64,000 nucleotides of DNA from Azospirillum canadense (lineage in GTDB: Bacteria > Pseudomonadota > Alphaproteobacteria > Azospirillales > Azospirillaceae). The stretch's first letter is position 1, and every line of letters begins with the position of its first letter. The notes under the pieces are model-generated. The model saw nothing but the letters and a program-made list of their open reading frames with translations, did not search any database and was not told the origin of the DNA. The stretch is taken from positions 1,401,001-1,465,000 of the forward strand of contig NZ_JAOQNG010000001.1 in NCBI RefSeq assembly GCF_025961225.1, read 5' to 3'. Shown in pieces: positions 36,475 to 45,946 of the stretch. Made by a program: the position numbers and the translations under genes.

Positions 36475-39123
36475 GTGTGCAGCGCGGCACAACCGTCTTC
36501 CTCGAAGGGGCAGGGCTCCTTGGACGCTTCCGGAACCGGCGACCGCCGCCAGGACAGGACCGAACCGCCCGCCGCGCCCACACGCAGGAGCGCGGTGCCG
36601 GAGCTTTTGCTCGTCCTGCTCGGCGCCGTCGCGGTGGTCGTCCTGCTGGCGCTGGACCGGGGCGACGACGGGCTGGCGCTGCCGATCGGGGGCGTGCTGG
36701 CTGGCATGGCTGCGCTGGCGGTCCTGGCGGTGCGCCGGGCGCACGCCGCCGCTGCCGCGCTCGACCGTTCGGCCCGTCTTCTGCGCGCGGCGAACGAGGA
36801 GCTTGATGCCAGCCGTCTGCGCTTCCGCGACTTCGCCGAGGCGGCCTCCGACTGGTTCTGGGAAACCGGGGCCGACCATCGCTACAACTACCTGTCCGAC
36901 CGCCTCGCCGCTTTGCTGGGCCGCGACCCGCAGCCGGTCTTCGGCACCTCCCTTCTTGACCTCGGCGCGCTGGTGGAGGATGCCGGCACCTGGCTGGAGC
37001 GTCTGGCCGACATCGAGGCCGGGCGAGCCTTCCGCGACCTGGAAGTGATGGTGCGGGATGCGGCCGGCGGAATCCGCGTCTTCCATCTCAGCGCCCAGCC
37101 GGCGTTCGACCGGTCCGGGCGGTTCGCCGGCTACCGGGGCACAGGGATCGACGTCACGGCGGAGACGCTGGCCCGGCGCGACGCCCAGTTCCTCCAGGAG
37201 GTCGTGCACGACGCGCTGGCCAGCATTTCCGAAGGCTTCGTGCTGTTCAGCGCCGACGGCCGCCTGATCCTGTGCAACGAGCGTTACCGGCAGGCCTACC
37301 CGAACCTGGCCGACGTGTTGGTGCCGGGGGCGGCCTTCGAGGACATCCTGCGCGCGGCGGCGGAGCGTGGCGCCTACGGCGGCGACGGCTCGGACATGGC
37401 CGCCTGGATCGAGGACCGGCTGAAGCGCCACCTTCTGCACACCGACCCGGTGGACGGTTGCCTGTCCGACGGGCGCTGGTACCGCATCAGCGAGCATGCC
37501 ACGGGCTCCGGCGGCATCGTGAAGATCCTGATGGACATCACCGAGCTGAAACGGCGCGAGGAGGAACTGGCCGGGCAGACCGAACGGCTGGAGGCGACCG
37601 TCGGCGCGCTGCGGGAAAGCGAACGCCGCTACCGGCAATTGGTCGAGCTGGCCCCCTACGGGATCGCCATCTGGGACCGCGCCGCCATCCGCTTCGCCAA
37701 CGCCGCCGCGGCCTCCATCCTCGGGGTGGGCGGCGGCGGGGGCGAGGGCGGGCTGGTCGGGCTGGGCATCGCGCCCTTCATCGCGGACGGCGGCCCGGTG
37801 GTCGAGCGGCTCGCCCGGGCAGCCGACGGCGAGGGGCAGCGCGCGGAATGCGAGATCCTGCGCCCCTCCGGCGAACGCCGCCACGTGGAGATCGGCGCCT
37901 ACCCGGCGGTGTACCAGCGCGCCGCCGCGGTGCTTCTGGTGCTGAACGACGTCACCGACCGGCGGCGGGCCGAAGCGGAACTCCAGCGCTCCCAGAAGAT
38001 GGAGGCGGTCGGCCGGATGGCCGGCGGCATCGCGCACGAGTTCAACAACATGCTGACCGCCATCGGCGGATTCGCGCGGCTGGCCGAGCGCGGCCCAGAC
38101 GACCGGGACCGGGTGGTGACCTGCGTGCGGGAAATCGCCAAGGCGTCGGACCGGGCGGCGGCGCTGACCGCGCAGCTGCTCGACTTCTCCCGCCGCCGCG
38201 CGTCGGACGAGATGGAGGTTGTGGCGCTGGCGCCGCTGGTGCGCGACCTGCGCATCTTCCTGAAGCCGCTGATGAGCGCCGGGATCGACCTCGACCTCCA
38301 AATTCTGGACGAGGATGCGCACGCTGTCGCCAACCCGGTCACGCTGAACCAGGCGATCCTGAATCTTGCCCTGAACGCCCGCGATGCCATGCCCGACGGC
38401 GGGCGCCTCTGCGTCTCGCTGGCGGTGGAGATGCCGGACAGCCTTTTCCTGGCGCGGCACAAGACGCTGGCGCGCAGTCCCTTCGCCGTCATCCGCGTCA
38501 CCGACGAGGGCGGCGGCGTTCCCGCCGACATCCGCGACCGCATCTGGGAACCCTTCTTCACCACGAAGGAGCCGGGGAAGGGAACCGGCCTCGGCCTCTG
38601 GATGGTCTACGGCACCGCGCAGCAGGCCGGCGGCGCCGCGGAAATGGAGTCCCGGCCGGACGGGCGCGGCAGCGTCTTCTCCATCCATCTTCCGGCGGTG
38701 GGCGCCCCCGACGTCCCGGTGGGCGACGACGACAGTGTCCGCCTGGGCGAGGGCGATGGGGCATCGATCCTGCTGGTGGACGACGAGGATTCGGTCCGCG
38801 CCTACCTCAAGCTGACCCTGGAGGAAGCCGGCTGCACCGTCACCGAGGCCGCCGACGGGCTGGAGGCGCTGGAGCGCTGGGACGAGTGCGGCGGCCTGTT
38901 CGACGCTCTCGTCACCGACGTGTCGATGCCGCGCATGAACGGCCCGGAGCTTGCGCGGGCCCTGGAGGAACGCAACCCCGGCCTGCGCGCCCTCTTCCTG
39001 ACCGGCTACGCCTCCCGCGGGACGGCGGCGGATCTCACCGCGCAGCCGGGCCGGCGGATCCTGATGAAGCCGGTCCCGCCGGAACGGCTGGTCCAGGCCA
39101 TCCGCGACCTGCTGGCGGATTGA
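36475..39123 (+). CDS. PAS-containing hybrid sensor histidine kinase
   Basis: The 882-aa protein has two N-terminal hydrophobic helices (~residues 43-85), then three PAS-like regions (~110-245, 250-365, 385-500). The dimerisation/phosphoacceptor helix has His521 ([20 protein letters not shown]), followed by a kinase ATPase domain ([33 protein letters not shown]) and a C-terminal receiver with Asp815 ([14 protein letters not shown]). A GTG at 36595 (VPELLLVLL) has a better ribosome site than the GTG at 36475 and would be a plausible shorter start. Its partner lies 19 bp downstream. Stimulus unknown. Confidence 0.9.
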   Translation: MCSAAQPSSSKGQGSLDASGTGDRRQDRTEPPAAPTRRSAVPELLLVLLGAVAVVVLLALDRGDDGLALPIGGVLAGMAALAVLAVRRAHAAAAALDRSARLLRAANEELDASRLRFRDFAEAASDWFWETGADHRYNYLSDRLAALLGRDPQPVFGTSLLDLGALVEDAGTWLERLADIEAGRAFRDLEVMVRDAAGGIRVFHLSAQPAFDRSGRFAGYRGTGIDVTAETLARRDAQFLQEVVHDALASISEGFVLFSADGRLILCNERYRQAYPNLADVLVPGAAFEDILRAAAERGAYGGDGSDMAAWIEDRLKRHLLHTDPVDGCLSDGRWYRISEHATGSGGIVKILMDITELKRREEELAGQTERLEATVGALRESERRYRQLVELAPYGIAIWDRAAIRFANAAAASILGVGGGGGEGGLVGLGIAPFIADGGPVVERLARAADGEGQRAECEILRPSGERRHVEIGAYPAVYQRAAAVLLVLNDVTDRRRAEAELQRSQKMEAVGRMAGGIAHEFNNMLTAIGGFARLAERGPDDRDRVVTCVREIAKASDRAAALTAQLLDFSRRRASDEMEVVALAPLVRDLRIFLKPLMSAGIDLDLQILDEDAHAVANPVTLNQAILNLALNARDAMPDGGRLCVSLAVEMPDSLFLARHKTLARSPFAVIRVTDEGGGVPADIRDRIWEPFFTTKEPGKGTGLGLWMVYGTAQQAGGAAEMESRPDGRGSVFSIHLPAVGAPDVPVGDDDSVRLGEGDGASILLVDDEDSVRAYLKLTLEEAGCTVTEAADGLEALERWDECGGLFDALVTDVSMPRMNGPELARALEERNPGLRALFLTGYASRGTAADLTAQPGRRILMKPVPPERLVQAIRDLLAD

Positions 39124-39142
39124 CGGCGGGGATGCGGCGGAC

Positions 39143-41038
39143 ATGACGGGACCCACCACAGCGGACGTCGTCGCACCCCTGGACGCGGGGCATGCGGACC
39201 CCGACGGCGGGGCCGATGCGCCCGTCTGCCGCGAACCGGACGAGTTCTACACGGCGCAGGCCCGGGACACGATCGGCCGCTACTGCCAGCGCTTCTTCGA
39301 CGAGAACGCCCTGACGCCGACCGAACTGCTCCACTCGCCCAAGCACCAGCAGAGCCTGTCCAACACGCCGACCTTCGTCGCCATCCTCCAGCAGGCGGAA
39401 CGGGCGATGGACCGCAAGGGCGCGCTGACCGCGCTCGTCAACGAGGTGGCCCGCCTGACCCGGGAACGGCTGAAGGACGCCCTGCCGCCCGACCTGACGC
39501 CCGCCACCTACGCCGCCGCGGTGGCCCGCCTGACCGGCGGAACGGACAGCTTCAGCGGCCGTTTCCGGGTGGACGCGGCCCTGACCACGCACCTGTACCA
39601 GGGGCGCAGCTTCGCCGAGAAGGCGCGGCTTCTGCTCGACCTCGGCGCCGAGACGGAGGATGCGGACGCACTCGCCCCCATCGACCGGTTGCTGGGGGAA
39701 ATCGTCCGCAGCGACAGCGGCACGGCCTCCTGCGCGCAGGACGCGCCCTTCGCCGACCTCGTGGAGATGATCGTCACGCTGATCGTCGGCGACCGGACCC
39801 TGCCCGACACGGCACCCTCCGCGCTGGCGGGGCTCGAACGGCTGATCCGGCGCACGGCGATGCCCGCCCTGTGCGACGGCCTGATCGTCGCGCTGCGGCG
39901 GGAGCTGTCGAAGCCCCACCGCTTCACCATCACCAGCTCCGGCGACCTGTTCGGGATCGAGGCGGTGCAGCGGGAGATCATGGCGCTCAGCCAGCTGGCG
40001 CAGCGGCTGCGCACGGGCGAGGGCTATTTCGGGGGCGAGCGGACCGAGGCGTCCCTGCAACGGCGGACCGCGCTGCTGGTCAACGAGGATACGCTGCCGG
40101 AGATCACGAAGGGGCGGAGCCTGATGCAGAAGCTTCGCATTCTGTTCGTCCTGCAGAAGATGCCCCTGTCGCCCAGTGCGGCCCGCGCGGTCAACGGCTA
40201 CGTGCGCCAGTTCTTCGACGGCCGCGACTTCGCGGGACGCCTGCTCGACTGCTGGAAGGAGCGGCACGACAAGCTGAAGGGCTTGGGCGAGGTGCAGAAG
40301 CTCGTCCTCGACAGCGACTTTCCGGAGGACGACCGCGCCGCCATGGCGCAGCAGGTGGACGAGATCCAGAACGCCTTCATCCGCACCCAGCGCCTGCTCG
40401 GCCCCCTCCAGGCCAAGGAGGAACCGAACCCCGACCTCGTGCTCGACATGGTGCGGCTGGCCGGGGAAGGCGCCTTCTGCACGGGCAAGAGCCGCACGGG
40501 CGTGGCGAAGCTGCTCTACCGGCAGGTCCACCGCCCGCGCTTCGTGCGGTCCTTCCTGCTCGGGGCGGCGGGGGGCAAGGAACGGTCGGCGCGCGCCTCC
40601 TGGCTGCGCGGGGCGTTGGCGGAGGTCGGCGTGCCGTTCATCGACCTGGGCAGCCTGCGCGCGCTCGTGGTCGACGACGAGGAGGGGCCGCGCCGCTTCG
40701 TCGCGTCGGTGCTGCAGGACCTCGGCATCGGGCACATCGACACGGCGGTCGATGGCCAGGACGCGCTCGACCGGTTGGCCGCGCCGGAGGCCCGCTACGA
40801 CCTGATCGTCTGCGACTGGATGATGCCGAAGGCGAGCGGGCTCGACGTGCTGAAGCGCGTTCGGGAGACGCGGCACGACCTGCCGTTCCTGATGGTCACG
40901 GCGCTCGCCACGCTGAAGGCGGTGCAGCGCGCGCTCGCCTTCAACGTCAGCGCCTACATCGCCAAGCCCTTCACGCCGGAGCAGCTGGAGGACAAGATCT
41001 TCCTGGTGCTGACCCAGAAAGGAACGCCGGCGGCTTAG
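39143..41038 (+). CDS. Response regulator with a ~500-residue unassigned N-terminal region
   Basis: The 631-aa protein is unusual. Only the last ~125 residues are recognised: a receiver with VVDDEEGPRR, phospho-acceptor Asp558 (YDLIVCDWMMPKASG) and Lys (YIAKPFTPEQ). The first ~500 residues are long, mostly helical and match no domain I know, with stretches such as SLMQKLRILFVLQKMPLS and ALSQLAQRLRTGEGYFGGE. The layout puts the receiver last, as in some cyclic-di-GMP or scaffold regulators, but no GGDEF, EAL or HD motif is seen. It is downstream of and co-directional with the hybrid kinase. Confidence 0.72.
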   Translation: MTGPTTADVVAPLDAGHADPDGGADAPVCREPDEFYTAQARDTIGRYCQRFFDENALTPTELLHSPKHQQSLSNTPTFVAILQQAERAMDRKGALTALVNEVARLTRERLKDALPPDLTPATYAAAVARLTGGTDSFSGRFRVDAALTTHLYQGRSFAEKARLLLDLGAETEDADALAPIDRLLGEIVRSDSGTASCAQDAPFADLVEMIVTLIVGDRTLPDTAPSALAGLERLIRRTAMPALCDGLIVALRRELSKPHRFTITSSGDLFGIEAVQREIMALSQLAQRLRTGEGYFGGERTEASLQRRTALLVNEDTLPEITKGRSLMQKLRILFVLQKMPLSPSAARAVNGYVRQFFDGRDFAGRLLDCWKERHDKLKGLGEVQKLVLDSDFPEDDRAAMAQQVDEIQNAFIRTQRLLGPLQAKEEPNPDLVLDMVRLAGEGAFCTGKSRTGVAKLLYRQVHRPRFVRSFLLGAAGGKERSARASWLRGALAEVGVPFIDLGSLRALVVDDEEGPRRFVASVLQDLGIGHIDTAVDGQDALDRLAAPEARYDLIVCDWMMPKASGLDVLKRVRETRHDLPFLMVTALATLKAVQRALAFNVSAYIAKPFTPEQLEDKIFLVLTQKGTPAA

Positions 41039-41129
41039 CCTTCTGTGCGTCAATACGCGCGGGGCGCGAGACGCACGCGGATGTATTCGAACGCTTGTTG
41101 TGTCTGTGGGGGGCCCTTAGCCTCTGGCG

Positions 41130-41155
41130 GTCGGCCGGGAATTGGCCCGGCCGAC
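41130..41155 (+). other. Hairpin upstream of the small ORF
   Basis: A perfect 10-bp stem (gtcggccggg/cccggccgac) with a 6-nt loop ends 19 bp before the small ORF. It could be a terminator of the response-regulator transcript or a leader structure. Confidence 0.5.
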
Positions 41156-41174
41156 GCAACAGACGGAGAACACG

Positions 41175-41255
41175 ATGCTGACGTCATCGTTTCTCTTCCT
41201 GTTTCGGCGCAAGCCCCTGCGGTTCAAGATCCGCTGGGAACTCACGCTGAAGTGA
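41175..41255 (+). CDS. Possible 26-aa hydrophobic/basic small protein
   Basis: An ATG with a ggagaacacg ribosome site 9 nt upstream opens a 26-residue frame: MLTSSFLFLFRRKPLRFKIR plus six residues. It has one short hydrophobic stretch followed by a basic amphipathic segment, as in small membrane-associated peptides. It is flanked by a hairpin upstream (41130-41155) and a GC-rich imperfect hairpin downstream (41256-41300). It is not recognised, and chance cannot be excluded at this length. Confidence 0.35.
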   Translation: MLTSSFLFLFRRKPLRFKIRWELTLK

Positions 41256-41324
41256 GGAAGGGCCGGGGTGCGGTTGGCGCCGCTCCCCGGCTTCCTCTCA
41301 AGATAATACAACCCGTTGCCTTTC

Positions 41325-42146
41325 TCAATCCGCCGCTTCGCGCTGCCCCTCCCGCGCCGTGGTCTTTTCGACCCAGCCGGCGATGTGGCTTGCTACCGTC
41401 TCCCACCCCTGTTCCAGCATCATGGCGTGGCCCATGGCAGGGAAGAAGACCGGCTCCGTCCGGAACGCGCGGGCGGTGGCGCGCACCTGGTCGGCGGGGA
41501 ACAGCAGGTCGTGTCCGGCGCCCAGGACGGCGACGGGGATGCTGCGGTCGGGCAGGGGCGGGAAGGGGATCCAGCCGCCGATGTCCATCAGGACGCGGCG
41601 CGATTCCTCCTGGAGGTAGGGCTCATAGCGCCGCGCCTCCGCGGCCGGCATGGCGTCGGAGAACATGGCGCGGCGAATCGCTTCCGGATCGATGGCGTTC
41701 GCCCCGAAGGTCATCAGCATGCCCATCTGCTGGAACACGTAGGGGGACCGCCAGGCGAGCCCGACAGTCGATTCCCACAAGCCATGCGGCGGCGCCGAAG
41801 CCATCAGCACCGCGCCGGGCAGCTTGCGGCGCAGCAGCGTCCGCTGGACCATCATGCCGCCCATGGAGTGGCCGATCAGCACCGGCGGCGCCCCGCAGCG
41901 CTCCACGGCGGCCAGCACGTCCTCCACGAAATCCGAAATGCCGAAGCTGTGCAGGCGCTCGCGTCCCGGGCTGCCGCCATGGCCGCGCAGGGACACGGCG
42001 TGGGCCTCCCAGCCCTGGTCGGCGAACCAGGGCAGGAACTTCTCGGCCCAAATCCAGGCACCGCAGAAGGCACCGTGGACGAACAGCAGGGGCACGGGTC
42101 TGGCGGGGCCGGAGGGCTTCCGGCTGAGAATTTCGAGCTGCGGCAT
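41325..42146 (-). CDS. Alpha/beta hydrolase
   Basis: The 273-aa protein has an intact hydrolase layout: FVHGAFCGAWIWAEKF (oxyanion), SLRGHGGSPG, nucleophile Ser in LIGHSMGGMMVQRT, Asp in VLGAGHDLLFPADQ, and His in FFPAMGHAMMLEQG. The start at 42146 (MPQLEILSRKP) is preferred over 42194, which would add a hydrophobic leader that reads like coincidence. Substrate unknown. It converges with the small ORF region and follows the pseudo-hydrolase gene in the same direction. Confidence 0.87.
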   Translation of the reverse strand: MPQLEILSRKPSGPARPVPLLFVHGAFCGAWIWAEKFLPWFADQGWEAHAVSLRGHGGSPGRERLHSFGISDFVEDVLAAVERCGAPPVLIGHSMGGMMVQRTLLRRKLPGAVLMASAPPHGLWESTVGLAWRSPYVFQQMGMLMTFGANAIDPEAIRRAMFSDAMPAAEARRYEPYLQEESRRVLMDIGGWIPFPPLPDRSIPVAVLGAGHDLLFPADQVRATARAFRTEPVFFPAMGHAMMLEQGWETVASHIAGWVEKTTAREGQREAAD

Positions 42147-42227
42147 GAATAATCCGGTCAGGAGAAGCCAGCGGCGGACAGGGCCGCCCATCACCTAGAT
42201 CCGGACGGTATCCCTGTCCACCCGCGC

Positions 42228-42908
42228 TCAGCCGTTGTCTGCCTTGAGAAAATCCGCCTTGAGCAGATGGCTGTCGAACCATCCCCGCGCGGAGTCGGAG
42301 ACCATGTCGAGCTTGCCCGGTTCCTCGAACAGGCGCCCCGCGCCGGGCACGACCTCCAGCGCCTTGACGCAGTGCAGGCGGGAGAAGGCGTCGCTGTTCA
42401 GGTCCAGCGCCGTGGCGTCCTTGCTGCCGACGATCAGAAGCGTGGGGGCGGCCACCCCGTCCAGCCACGCCTCCGCAAGGTCGGGACGCCCGCCGCGGCA
42501 GACGACCGCGCCGATGCCGTCGTGCTCGGCCGCGCGGCCCGCGGCGATCAGCGCCGTGGCGGCCCCAGTGGCGCCGCCGAAGAATCCGACGGGCTTCTGC
42601 TCGACGGCGGTTTCCGACCTCAGGAAGCGCGTCGCCTGGATCAGCCGTTCCGCAAGGCGGTGGACGTCGAAGTCGTTGGCGGGATCGGCCTTCTCCTCCT
42701 CGGTCAGCAGATCCATCAGGAGGGTGGCATAGCCGGCCTCCCGCAGCTTGGCGGCGACGTGGAGATTGCGCGGGCTGCAGCGCCCGCTGTTGACGCCCGT
42801 GCCGTGGGCGAACAGGACGGCTGCGGAAAACCCGTCCGGCACGTCAAGGGATCCGGGGAGGTTCAGCGGCGGTATGCGGATGTTCGGTTCGCCTGCCTTC
42901 GGATCCAT
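42228..42908 (-). CDS. Dienelactone-hydrolase-like protein lacking catalytic Ser and His
   Basis: The 226-aa protein has the alpha/beta-hydrolase frame of the family often fused to phosphoribosyltransferases (LFAHGTGVNSGRCSPRNLHV; ATLLMDLLTEEEKADPAN). The nucleophile elbow, normally FGASTGAA, reads FGGATGAA, with Ala113 in the Ser position; the catalytic His of PGATHLFEEPG is Arg192 (PGAGRLFEEPG). Only Asp164 remains. The reading frame is otherwise intact, so this is probably a non-catalytic or divergent homologue rather than a decayed gene. It precedes another hydrolase gene. Confidence 0.8.
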   Translation of the reverse strand: MDPKAGEPNIRIPPLNLPGSLDVPDGFSAAVLFAHGTGVNSGRCSPRNLHVAAKLREAGYATLLMDLLTEEEKADPANDFDVHRLAERLIQATRFLRSETAVEQKPVGFFGGATGAATALIAAGRAAEHDGIGAVVCRGGRPDLAEAWLDGVAAPTLLIVGSKDATALDLNSDAFSRLHCVKALEVVPGAGRLFEEPGKLDMVSDSARGWFDSHLLKADFLKADNG

Positions 42909-43029
42909 GCGTGCGTCCCCCTGCCGTTAAGATGTTGGACGGATCAACAGCCCGGCTGGCCGGTCGGTGCCGCCCCATGTAATCTTATGGTCAAGATAGG
43001 AACTGAACCTGCATGAAGGGAGACGCCCT

Positions 43030-43533
43030 GTGTCTGCAGATGGTCCGTCCACCGAAACCGAAAGCCTGCGACCGGTTCCACCCATCCTCGATCCCGCGAC
43101 GCTGGAGGCAAAGACCGGCGCCAGCGGCTACCCGGAACCGTTCCTGGCAGCGGTCGCCGGACGCACGCGCAAGCGGCTCGGCAACCCGCTCGGCCTGACA
43201 CGTTTCGGCGTCAACCTGACGCGGCTCGATCCCGGGTCGGCCTCGGCGCTCCGCCACTGGCACACCAACCAAGACGAGTTCGTCTATGTGTTGGAAGGGG
43301 AACTGACGCTCGTCACCGACGCGGGCGAGACGGTGCTGCGGCCGGGCATGTGCGCGGGATTCCCGTCGGGCCGGCCGGACGGCCACCATCTGGTCAACCG
43401 GTCCGGCGCGCCCGCCGTCTATCTGGAGGTCGGCGACCGCGCGCCGGGAGACGACGCCTTCTACCCCGACGAAGACCTCGTCTACCGCAGCGAGGACAAC
43501 CGCTACTACCACCGCGACGGAACGCCGTGGTAA
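43030..43533 (+). CDS. Cupin-domain protein
   Basis: The 167-aa protein is a single cupin barrel with both metal-binding motifs: GSASALRHWHTNQDEFVYVL EGE (two His and Glu) and PGMCAGFPSGRPDGHHLVN RSG (His). The pattern matches ChrR-like or transcription-factor cupins with an N-terminal extension. The start is a GTG at 43030 with ggagacg about 8 nt upstream. Substrate or ligand unknown. It converges with the UDP-xylose synthase gene 20 bp away. Confidence 0.85.
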   Translation: MSADGPSTETESLRPVPPILDPATLEAKTGASGYPEPFLAAVAGRTRKRLGNPLGLTRFGVNLTRLDPGSASALRHWHTNQDEFVYVLEGELTLVTDAGETVLRPGMCAGFPSGRPDGHHLVNRSGAPAVYLEVGDRAPGDDAFYPDEDLVYRSEDNRYYHRDGTPW

Positions 43534-43552
43534 CGGCCGGTCGCCCGGCCGG

Positions 43553-44527
43553 TCATTCGGCCGGGCGGACCTTCTGCCGGTTGATCTGCATCTCGAAATA
43601 GGCGATGGTGCGGCGCAGGCCCTCCTCCAGCGGGATCGTCGGCTTCCAGTCGAGCAGGGTCTTCGCCCGCGTGATGTCGGGCTGGCGCTGCTTTGGGTCG
43701 TCCTGGGGCAGCGGGTGGTGGACGATCTTGGACTTGGACCCCGTCAGGCGGATGACCGCCTCGGCCAGTTCCAGGATCGTGAACTCCCCAGGGTTGCCGA
43801 GGTTGATGGGACCGGTGATGTCGGCCGGCGAGTTCATCAACCGGACGAACCCCTCGATCAGGTCGTCGACGTAGCAGAAGGAGCGGGTCTGCGATCCGTC
43901 GCCGTAGATGGTGATCGGCTTGCCTTCCAGGGCCTGCACGATGAAGTTGGACACCACGCGGCCGTCGTTGGGGTGCATGCGCGGTCCGTAGGTGTTGAAG
44001 ATCCGCGCGACCTTGATCGACAGGCCGCAGTGGCGGTGATAGTCGAAGAACAGCGTCTCCGCGCAGCGCTTGCCCTCGTCGTAGCAGGCGCGCGGGCCGA
44101 TCGGGTTCACGTTGCCGCGGTAATCCTCCGGCTGCGGGTGCACCTCCGGGTCGCCGTAGACCTCGCTGGTGGACGCCTGGAAGATCCGCGCGTTCAGCCG
44201 CTTGGCGAGGCCCAGCATGTTGATGGCGCCGTGCACGCTGGTCTTGGTCGTCTGCACGGGATCATGCTGGTAGTGGACCGGGGAGGCCGGGCAGGCGAGA
44301 TTGTAGATCTCGTCGACCTCGACATAGAGCGGGAAGGTGACGTCGTGCCGCATCAGTTCGAAACGCGGATGCGACAGCAGGTGGACGACGTTGTCGCGCG
44401 TGCCGGTGAAGTAGTTGTCCACACACAGCACCTCGCACCCGTCCGCCAGCAGGCGCTCGCACAGGTGCGAGCCGAGGAAGCCCGCACCACCGGTGACCAG
44501 AACGCGTTTTGAAGCAAACGTCTTCAC
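43553..44527 (-). CDS. UDP-glucuronate decarboxylase (UDP-xylose synthase), SDR family
   Basis: The enzyme converts UDP-glucuronate to UDP-xylose for surface polysaccharides. The 324-aa extended SDR protein has the NAD loop [17 protein letters not shown], Asp-binding [26 protein letters not shown] (UXS-specific), TSEVYGDP, catalytic Tyr-Lys in [14 protein letters not shown], and [20 protein letters not shown], typical of UXS rather than 4-epimerases. It is divergent from cobU with a 256-bp gap. Confidence 0.93.
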   Translation of the reverse strand: MKTFASKRVLVTGGAGFLGSHLCERLLADGCEVLCVDNYFTGTRDNVVHLLSHPRFELMRHDVTFPLYVEVDEIYNLACPASPVHYQHDPVQTTKTSVHGAINMLGLAKRLNARIFQASTSEVYGDPEVHPQPEDYRGNVNPIGPRACYDEGKRCAETLFFDYHRHCGLSIKVARIFNTYGPRMHPNDGRVVSNFIVQALEGKPITIYGDGSQTRSFCYVDDLIEGFVRLMNSPADITGPINLGNPGEFTILELAEAVIRLTGSKSKIVHHPLPQDDPKQRQPDITRAKTLLDWKPTIPLEEGLRRTIAYFEMQINRQKVRPAE

Positions 44528-44783
44528 GGTGTTCCTCGCTGTTGACGGCGGTCACCAGACCGTCCGGTGATCGTCCATCCGTTGGTGTTTGTTCCGATCG
44601 CGATCCCACCGGGGGCTCGACCGGGCGTCCATGCGCAACGCCCGGATGAATCCGATGTTCATTTCCCCTTTCGACATATTCCCTCCGAACCGCGGCCGTC
44701 GGTGCCGTGCGGAAGGCGGTTTGCAAGGGGAGGGCTTTTGCGCTAACCATCCGGCCTTCGCAGCCACGGGGTGCGCCATCGTT

Positions 44784-45323
44784 ATGAGCACCGGCACCAT
44801 GAGCACCGACCTCACCTTGGTTCTGGGCGGTGCCCGGTCCGGCAAGAGCCGCCATGCGGAAGCGCTCGTCACCGCCATGCCCGGCCCGCGCGTCTACATC
44901 GCCACCGCGCAGGTCTGGGACGAGGAGATGGCCGACCGCGTGGCCCGCCACCAACAGGATCGCGGCCCCGGCTGGATGACGGTGGAGGAGCCGCTGGACC
45001 TTTCCGGCGTCTTGCGCCGCCACGCCGTGCCGGGCACCAACGTGCTGGTGGATTGCCTGACGCTCTGGCTGTCCAACCTGATGATGGATGAGGCCGACAT
45101 TCCCGCCCATTCCGCGCAGCTTCTGGAGACGTTGGCCGCGGTCGGGGGGCGAGTGGTGCTGGTGTCGAACGAGGTCGGGCTGGGCATCGTGCCGGACAAC
45201 GCGCTGGCCCGCCGCTTCCGCGATCATGCCGGGCGCCTGCACCAGGACGTGGCGGCGCTGGCCGGCCGGGTGGTCTTCGTCGCCGCGGGGCTGCCGATGG
45301 TGCTGAAAGGGGAGAGACCATGA
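44784..45323 (+). CDS. cobU: Adenosylcobinamide kinase / adenosylcobinamide-phosphate guanylyltransferase
   Basis: The bifunctional enzyme (CobU/CobP) phosphorylates adenosylcobinamide and adds GMP, activating it for joining to the lower ligand. The 179-aa protein has Walker A LVLGGARSGKSRHAE, the guanylylation-region His pair in ARHQQDRGPGWMTVEEP, and LLVDCLTLWLSNL-type VDCLTLWLSNLMM and SNEVGLGIVPDN, all conserved. Its stop overlaps cobO's ATG by 4 bp. I saw no cobalamin riboswitch in its 256-bp upstream region. Confidence 0.94.
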   Translation: MSTGTMSTDLTLVLGGARSGKSRHAEALVTAMPGPRVYIATAQVWDEEMADRVARHQQDRGPGWMTVEEPLDLSGVLRRHAVPGTNVLVDCLTLWLSNLMMDEADIPAHSAQLLETLAAVGGRVVLVSNEVGLGIVPDNALARRFRDHAGRLHQDVAALAGRVVFVAAGLPMVLKGERP

Positions 45324-45943
45324 CCGAAGATGCGCCGAATGAGGCCGAAACCAACGCCCGGCATGCCGAGAAAATGAAGCGCCGCAAGGCGCTGCGCGAC
45401 CGCGTGATGGCCAGCAAGACGGAGGAGAAGGGCCTCCTGATGGTCAACACCGGCAACGGCAAGGGCAAATCCACCGCGGCCTTCGGCCTGATCCTGCGCG
45501 CCGCCGGCCACGGCCAGCGCGTCGGGGTCGTGCAGTTCGTCAAGGGCGCCTGGTCGACCGGCGAGACCGTGGCGCTGGAACGCTTCGACGACCTCGTGGA
45601 CTTCTACACGATGGGCGAGGGCTTCACTTGGGAGACGCAGGACCGCGCCCGCGACATCGCCGCCGCCAAGGCTGCCTGGGCCAAGGCGCAGGAGCTGATG
45701 GCCGATCCCAAATACAGCCTGATCGTGCTGGACGAGCTGAACATCGTGCTGCGCATGGACTATCTGCCCGTTGCCGAGGTGCTGCCCGTGCTGACCGGCC
45801 GGCGTCCGGGCTTGCACGTTCTGGTCACCGGCCGCACCGCGAAGCCGGAGTTGGTGGAGGCGGCCGACCTCGTGACCGAGATGACGCTGGTCAAGCACCC
45901 CTTCCAGGCCGGCATCAAGGCCCAGCCCGGCATCGAGTTCTGA
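45320..45943 (+). CDS. cobO: Cob(I)yrinic acid a,c-diamide adenosyltransferase
   Basis: CobO attaches the adenosyl group to the corrin cobalt (CobA/BtuR class). The 207-aa protein has the P-loop LMVNTGNGKGKSTAAFGL, QFVKGAWSTGE, and the DELNIVLRMDYL and VTGRTAKPELVEAADLVTEM motifs. A Lys/Glu-rich N-terminal helix (~25 residues) precedes the core, as in CobA. It overlaps cobU by 4 bp and is 3 bp before cobQ. Confidence 0.95.
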   Translation: MTEDAPNEAETNARHAEKMKRRKALRDRVMASKTEEKGLLMVNTGNGKGKSTAAFGLILRAAGHGQRVGVVQFVKGAWSTGETVALERFDDLVDFYTMGEGFTWETQDRARDIAAAKAAWAKAQELMADPKYSLIVLDELNIVLRMDYLPVAEVLPVLTGRRPGLHVLVTGRTAKPELVEAADLVTEMTLVKHPFQAGIKAQPGIEF

Positions 45944-45946
45944 GCC

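Noticed and set aside
44528..44783. Possible cobalamin riboswitch upstream of cobU
   Set aside because: I looked for the conserved B12-box and its flanking G-rich segments and did not find them; a covariance-model search would settle this.
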